Below are positions 21,893 to 24,827 of a stretch of DNA of 24,827 bases, in pieces (positions within the stretch are counted from its first letter, which is position 1; each line of letters starts with the position of its first letter). Source of the stretch: a virus. A program made the translations under genes and the position numbers. The notes under the pieces were generated by a model. That model saw only the letters and a program-made list of their open reading frames with translations, made no database searches and was not told where the DNA came from. The stretch is taken from IMG/VR virus record IMGVR_UViG_3300026078_000086, positions 1 through 24,827 of that record; one strand, written 5' to 3'.

Positions 21893-22113
21893 CTGGCCAC
21901 GCGAGCACCAGTCGCGTCCGCTGCCCCATATGCAACCGCTACCCCCAACTCACCCAGAACGGCGCACTCAGAAACCACACCTACGCGTGGCCACACCCCC
22001 AAGAAGGCGAACCATGCCCCGCCAGCGGCAACCAGATCCTGCCACTCCCCGGCCAAACCACGTTGGAGGAACTATGCGACGACTCATCCCCATCGGCCTC
22101 ATCGCAGCGCTAG
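21889..22113 (+). CDS. Small zinc-ribbon protein, 74 residues
   Basis: The product carries CPIC near residue 12, then an H/C-rich segment (NHTYAWPHPQEGEPC), so a C2HC-type zinc site is likely. GTG 21889 overlaps the methyltransferase stop by GTGA. Its last 40 bases overlap the next gene, which starts at 22074 with its own GGAGG. Function unknown. Confidence 0.6.
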   Translation: MTGHASTSRVRCPICNRYPQLTQNGALRNHTYAWPHPQEGEPCPASGNQILPLPGQTTLEELCDDSSPSASSQR

Positions 22114-22499
22114 CCATCGCCGGCACCACCACCATGACGAACGCGGCTAGCGGATCGTGCGCGAACAGCTTCCCCAACGACGGCCACCCCGGTCCGTGGC
22201 GCACCACGAACAACGGCGGCACCCTCCACGGCAACACCGTCCACATCGACTGCCCCAACCCGTCGACGCACTGGAGCATCCAGTACCGCGTCCAGGGATC
22301 GCCGCCAGGCACCGGAGCGTGGGCGAACGTCATCGTCGCCGACCGCAGCGGCAACGGATCGCCGCCAGACTTCTCGTTCAGCGAATCCCCCATGTCCTGC
22401 TCGACCGCCGTCTACCGCACCCACATCGTCAACGTCGTCACCAGCGGCACGATCAACAAGCCGAGCGGCGGCGGCGGCGTGGGCCTCACCTGCGGATAA
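22074..22499 (+). CDS. Secreted Cys-containing protein, unknown
   Basis: This 141-residue protein starts with a clear signal peptide (RRL then PIGLIAALAIAGTTTM, cleavage near NAASG). The exported part has four cysteines, pairing likely as two disulfides, and Gly/Ser/Asn/Pro-rich beta-type sequence (HWSIQYRVQGSPPG, WANVIVADRSGN). GGAGG at 22065-22069 gives a firm start. An exported protein in a phage early region suggests envelope modification or superinfection exclusion, but no family is recognised. Confidence 0.75.
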   Translation: MRRLIPIGLIAALAIAGTTTMTNAASGSCANSFPNDGHPGPWRTTNNGGTLHGNTVHIDCPNPSTHWSIQYRVQGSPPGTGAWANVIVADRSGNGSPPDFSFSESPMSCSTAVYRTHIVNVVTSGTINKPSGGGGVGLTCG

Positions 22500-22513
22500 C
22501 CCCCGGATGGGGG
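22500..22513 (+). terminator. Short C5/G5 hairpin after the secreted-protein gene
   Basis: CCCCC (22500-22504) and GGGGG (22509-22513) form a 5-bp stem around GGAT, starting one base after the stop codon. No U-tract follows. The 80-base gap to the next gene holds this hairpin and an AGAGGAG ribosome site (22565-22571). Weak termination or RNA processing is possible. Confidence 0.35.
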
Positions 22514-22579
22514 ATGCCCAGACCACCACCCCGACCGATACTCACCCCGGCACGTCATCCGACCAGAGGAGCTCCGACC

Positions 22580-22999
22580 ATGATCCGTCCCATCACCCTC
22601 GCAGCCGTGGCGCTACTCGCCGCTCCGGCCGCCGCGCAGGCCAGCCCGGCGAACGCGCTGCAGCCCGCCAACGTCTACTTCGGCACCGTCCAGTCCGGCG
22701 ACCATCCGACCGCGTTCGTCACCGTCAAGAACGTCACCGGCCACAACCAGCACCTCCGTCGCTTCGACCTCGCAGGCGCCGGCGGCCGCAAGTTCACCTT
22801 GACGTGGAACGGCGCGACCTGCTCGGTGAACATGCTGCTCGCTCCGAAGGAGACGTGCCTCCTCAAGGTCCGCGTCGCCACAGAGAAGCCGGAGTATTGG
22901 CAGACGACGTTGTCGGTCTACTATGGCCGGTCGACTGCGTTCCACAAGGGCGGCCGCGGCCAGTTCAACGGCTCTGTCTACGCCCACGTCGTCCAGTGA
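22580..22999 (+). CDS. Secreted ASH/Hydin-like domain protein
   Basis: This 139-residue protein has a signal peptide (PITLAAVALLAAPAAAQA) and then an immunoglobulin-like domain resembling the ASPM-SPD2-Hydin / choice-of-anchor type: NVYFGTVQSGDHPTAFVTVK, a strand turn, TWNGATCSV, LLAPKETCLLKVRV. The two cysteines would pair. AGAGGAG 8 bases upstream gives the start. It follows another secreted protein, so the two may act together at the cell surface. Domain call is by pattern. Confidence 0.7.
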   Translation: MIRPITLAAVALLAAPAAAQASPANALQPANVYFGTVQSGDHPTAFVTVKNVTGHNQHLRRFDLAGAGGRKFTLTWNGATCSVNMLLAPKETCLLKVRVATEKPEYWQTTLSVYYGRSTAFHKGGRGQFNGSVYAHVVQ

Positions 23000-23181
23000 A
23001 CGAGGGGCCAGCACGCCGAGCCCAGAAGCGGCTCGAGGAGTTGGAGGCGGCTAGGACGCTCGCAGCGACGGCGCTCGAAACGATCCCCGTCACCCACACC
23101 ACGGTAGACGCGAGCGTCATGCTCAAATACAGGCCCGTCGTCGCCTACAACGGCCCCTGGGCCCAGCGTGGCGACAACTAA
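22996..23181 (+). CDS. Small hypothetical protein, 61 residues
   Basis: The product has a charged helix at the start (RRAQKRLEELEAARTLAATA) and a Thr/Val middle. GTG 22996 overlaps the previous stop by GTGA; its 3' end overlaps the next GTG. Function unknown. Confidence 0.55.
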   Translation: MNEGPARRAQKRLEELEAARTLAATALETIPVTHTTVDASVMLKYRPVVAYNGPWAQRGDN

Positions 23182-23404
23182 GCAGGCAGACGGGCGCAAG
23201 TGGAAGCACACTTGCGCCCTCTGCGGCCTCCCGGTAAAGGCCCACACCAGCTACAGCCAACAAGGCGACCAGATCACCCACTTCGCCTGTCGCTACTCCA
23301 AGACCGCTCCGACAAGCGGGCCCCGACCACCCCAAACGGAGAGGCTCTTCCATGACCCGCATCCACTCCAGACCGACGCAGCACATCCAGCTTCTGGGCG
23401 TTGA
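23168..23404 (+). CDS. Small zinc-ribbon protein, 78 residues
   Basis: CALC near residue 16 and an H-F-A-C end near 39 form a likely zinc ribbon, followed by a Pro/His-rich tail. GTG 23168 is used. The last 53 bases overlap the next gene, so the C-terminal tail may be unimportant. Function unknown. Confidence 0.5.
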   Translation: MATTKQADGRKWKHTCALCGLPVKAHTSYSQQGDQITHFACRYSKTAPTSGPRPPQTERLFHDPHPLQTDAAHPASGR

Positions 23405-23681
23405 ATACGTCTACGCCAGCCACGACCTGCGACCCATCCGAGCCACAAGGCACTGCCCGATCTGCGGCGCCCGGCTAGCCCGCGATCGGGCCTTCTACGA
23501 CAGCCTTTGTTCTCCGTGCGAGCTGCGGCACACCCAGAACCTCGAACCAGAGGCGTTGCATCCCGAGACGAGCTACGACCGGCAGAAACGTCGACCCACA
23601 GGGAGCAGGCCGGCGAGTGGTAAGGTTTGGGGCGGCGAGGACGGAACCCCCGCCGCCCCTATGGGGCCTCAACCTGGATAG
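23352..23681 (+). CDS. Zinc-ribbon protein, 109 residues
   Basis: CPIC near residue 36 and CSPC near 53 form a zinc ribbon. The rest is basic and ends in a Gly/Pro-rich tail. GGAGAGG lies 7 bases before ATG 23352, a fair ribosome site. Its last 60 bases code the hairpin element (23623-23675) upstream of the replication gene. Function unknown; possibly DNA-binding. Confidence 0.6.
   Translation: MTRIHSRPTQHIQLLGVEYVYASHDLRPIRATRHCPICGARLARDRAFYDSLCSPCELRHTQNLEPEALHPETSYDRQKRRPTGSRPASGKVWGGEDGTPAAPMGPQPG
23619..23675 (+). promoter_or_regulatory. Leader hairpin before the replication gene
   Basis: GGGGCGGCG (23629-23637) pairs with CGCCGCCCC (23651-23659) around a 13-base loop. AGGTT (23623-23627) can pair with AACCT (23671-23675) outside. 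An overlapping alternative, GCCCC/GGGGC around TAT (23655-23667), cannot form together with the main stem. The upstream motif GGTAAGGT (23619-23626), then GGGGCG, also begins the structured element at 18753. The ribosome site GGAGGGAGG (23681-23689) lies just after it. It may act as an attenuator or translation control. Confidence 0.45.
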
Positions 23682-23697
23682 GAGGGAGGCGCACCAC

Positions 23698-24345
23698 ATG
23701 ACAGAGGATACCAGCAGGCTCTACCTGTACGTCAAGGACTGGGAACGCCACCAGCCACGCAGCGACCGGCCTAACCTGCCGTGGCTCAGACTCCACACCG
23801 ACCTGCTCGGAAACGACGCTTGGCTCGAGCTCTCAACCGCCGACCGTTGTCTCCTGATCGGCATCTGGATGGTCACCCAAAGGTACGGCAATGGTCGACT
23901 ATTGGCCGACGAAAGGTGGCTGAAAAGTCAGGCAAAAGCCCACAAAAGTTCGCTCGATCGGCTTGTCCAAGCGGGTTTCATCACTCTTTCCACCACCAAA
24001 GCGGAACCATTTGGTGGCCTAGAAGAGAATAGAATAGAAAGAAAAGAAGAAAAGAAGCCGGACTGCGGCGCCAAAAAGGCGCCCGCCCGACTTCCAGAAA
24101 ACCCACGTGACTGGATACCCGACGATTACAAGCAGCACACAAGAGAAGGTCTAGCTCTCATGGGAATCCATCTCACAGAGCAGGAGTTCGCAGACGCCAC
24201 ACTCGACGATCTGCATGCCCTGCGCCGTGAGCGCAACGCTGTCCACGACAGCAACGGCGAACGAGCAGGCAGATACGAGCCGATGTCCAAGGAAGAACTC
24301 AAGGAAGCGATCGCTGCCATCCGACCACAGCTAGGAGAACCATGA
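23698..24345 (+). CDS. Replication initiator-like protein (winged helix)
   Basis: This 215-residue protein opens with LYLYVKDWERHQ and LPWLRLHTDLLGNDAWLEL, followed by DRCLLIGIWMVTQRYGNGRL and SSLDRLVQAGFITL. This is the pattern of the winged-helix N-terminal domain in phage DnaD-like / replisome-organiser proteins. A charged linker at residues 107-135 is coded by the A-rich tract, and the C-terminal part is helical (LTEQEFADATLDDLHALR, KEELKEAIAAIR). The start has a very strong ribosome site, GGAGGGAGG (23681-23689). It should bind the origin and recruit host helicase. No other replication gene is seen. Confidence 0.7.
   Translation: MTEDTSRLYLYVKDWERHQPRSDRPNLPWLRLHTDLLGNDAWLELSTADRCLLIGIWMVTQRYGNGRLLADERWLKSQAKAHKSSLDRLVQAGFITLSTTKAEPFGGLEENRIERKEEKKPDCGAKKAPARLPENPRDWIPDDYKQHTREGLALMGIHLTEQEFADATLDDLHALRRERNAVHDSNGERAGRYEPMSKEELKEAIAAIRPQLGEP
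23912..24083 (+). other. Candidate replication origin inside the initiator gene
   Basis: Four parts lie in order. AAAG/AAAAG blocks at 23912, 23923, 23934 and 23944 are spaced 10-11 bases apart, phased for DNA bending. An inverted repeat, CCACCAAA (23993-24000) and TTTGGTGG (24010-24017), has a 9-base spacer. A purine-only, A-rich tract (about 24021-24057), almost free of C, makes an easy-melting region in this GC-rich genome. A hairpin follows, GGCGCC-AAAAA-GGCGCC (24067-24083). The layout mirrors phage lambda, where ori lies in the linker part of gene O. Inference from sequence arrangement. Confidence 0.55.
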
Positions 24346-24653
24346 CGCCGCTACTCGCCATCACCCTCACCATCCTCACACCCACCACCCCACTCGCTAC
24401 CATCAACCACGCAGCAACCACAGCACCGACCACCGAGAGGACCAGCACCATGGCCACCAGCTACCCCACAGGCTCACCCCCCACCTTCACCACCAAAGGA
24501 CGCGGCAACCCACGAGGCACCACCTTCCAACGCATCGGCCTCGACGCATCCAACCCCAACCCAGCACGACACGGCTACCCCAGCGCCAACAACCAGAACC
24601 GCATCACCAACAGCCGACCGGGTGGGTTCACCGACACCAGGACAAGCCGCTGA
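24342..24653 (+). CDS. Hypothetical Thr/Pro/Asn-rich protein
   Basis: This 103-residue frame starts at an ATGA overlap with the initiator gene. The first 30 residues are hydrophobic and Thr-rich (PLLAITLTILTPTTPLATI), perhaps a weak signal peptide, and the rest is low-complexity. A second start, ATG 24450, has GAGAGGA upstream and would give 67 residues. The coding strand is very C/A-rich here. Function unknown; only frame and overlaps support it. Confidence 0.5.
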   Translation: MTPLLAITLTILTPTTPLATINHAATTAPTTERTSTMATSYPTGSPPTFTTKGRGNPRGTTFQRIGLDASNPNPARHGYPSANNQNRITNSRPGGFTDTRTSR

Positions 24654-24745
24654 TGCTGCTCGTACTCGGACTCTCTATCGCAGCATGGCTCGCCATCATC
24701 CTCCTCATCATCGCCGTCGTCTTCGTCGCACGCCACTACCTATGA
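24653..24745 (+). CDS. Tiny hydrophobic protein, 30 residues
   Basis: TGATG overlap with the previous gene. The product is almost one membrane span (LGLSIAAWLAIILLIIAVVFVA) with a short basic end. It could be a small membrane peptide; short length limits confidence. Confidence 0.45.
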   Translation: MLLVLGLSIAAWLAIILLIIAVVFVARHYL

Positions 24746-24808
24746 CCCACCCAAAACATGGAGTCGCACCACGATTTTTTAGGCACGACCCCCCGAGACA
24801 CCACGCCA
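24746..24808. other. Non-coding junction region, candidate cos neighbourhood
   Basis: This stretch, with bases 1-32 after circularisation, is one of the few gaps without a convincing gene. It holds a T6 run at 24775-24780, preceded only by a weak stem (GTCG/CGAT around CACCA), and a C6 run at 24789-24794. It lies just upstream of the HNH and TerL genes, where cos sites of HNH-encoding phages usually lie, but no cohesive-end sequence can be recognised directly. A 27-codon reading frame crosses the junction and is described under findings. The cos assignment is inference. Confidence 0.3.
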
Positions 24809-24827
24809 GTTTTCGCATTTACCCCCG
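24809..24827. repeat. Terminal direct repeat, right copy
   Basis: Exact copy of bases 1-19. Joining the two copies puts the tail-end small ORFs directly upstream of the HNH/terminase genes, which is a normal order for a cos-type HK97-like phage. Confidence 0.9.

Noticed and set aside
24759-24790. Intrinsic terminator at the T6 run near the right end
   Set aside because: The stem before the T-run is only about four pairs with a wobble; too weak to call with confidence.

Overview
This window looks like one complete small tailed-phage genome. Its first 19 bases (1-19) are repeated exactly as its last 19 (24809-24827), as expected of a circular or circularised assembly of about 24.81 kb unique length. 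Every supported gene reads on the + strand. Genes are packed with ATGA, GTGA, TAATG or TAGTG overlaps, and the DNA is GC-rich apart from a few short tracts. The HK97-type order (HNH, TerL, portal, protease, capsid, neck, tail tube, frameshifted tail chaperone, tape measure, tail tip) indicates a siphovirus. The GC content, the Rpf-like transglycosylase and the leaderless-style promoters suggest an actinobacterial host. That host assignment is inference.

Layout: 33-2089 packaging (HNH endonuclease, TerL; no recognisable TerS). 2111-2467 is a secreted Rpf-like transglycosylase set inside the head module. 2508-5714 holds portal, U35-type protease and major capsid protein. 5729-8736 holds six proteins of unassigned, probably structural role, the last with ten 20-residue Ala/Pro/Ser repeats. 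8737-11501 holds connector, tail completion and tail tube genes. 11502-12001 is the tail assembly chaperone with a clear -1 frameshift site. 11998-16243 holds tape measure, a tail-tip protein with a LamG-like insert, a LAGLIDADG endonuclease and a distal structural protein. 16262-18443 is a lysis module: GH25 endolysin plus five small membrane proteins. 18436-18757 has two very small genes.

18758-18881 is the main regulatory gap: a long three-tier hairpin, then a near-consensus promoter whose spacer and start region carry an operator-like repeat, driving a Cro/CI-type regulator (18882-19088). 19085-23681 holds small early genes, an HNH_3 endonuclease, a putative single-strand annealing protein, an MT-A70 adenine methyltransferase, two secreted proteins and several small zinc-ribbon proteins. 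23698-24345 is a replication-initiator-like protein whose linker DNA has the features of an origin (phased A-tracts, inverted repeat, AT-rich purine tract). 24342-24745 has two small ORFs of extreme base composition, leading to the junction.

The phage seems to use the host replisome: no polymerase, helicase or primase is seen. It has a repressor-like gene but no integrase, so it is either lytic or an extrachromosomal prophage. The observations most worth following are the Rpf-like moron with no canonical start, the -1 frameshift, the candidate origin inside the initiator gene, the autoregulated promoter with its adjacent structured element, the 20-residue-repeat protein, and the pair of secreted early proteins.
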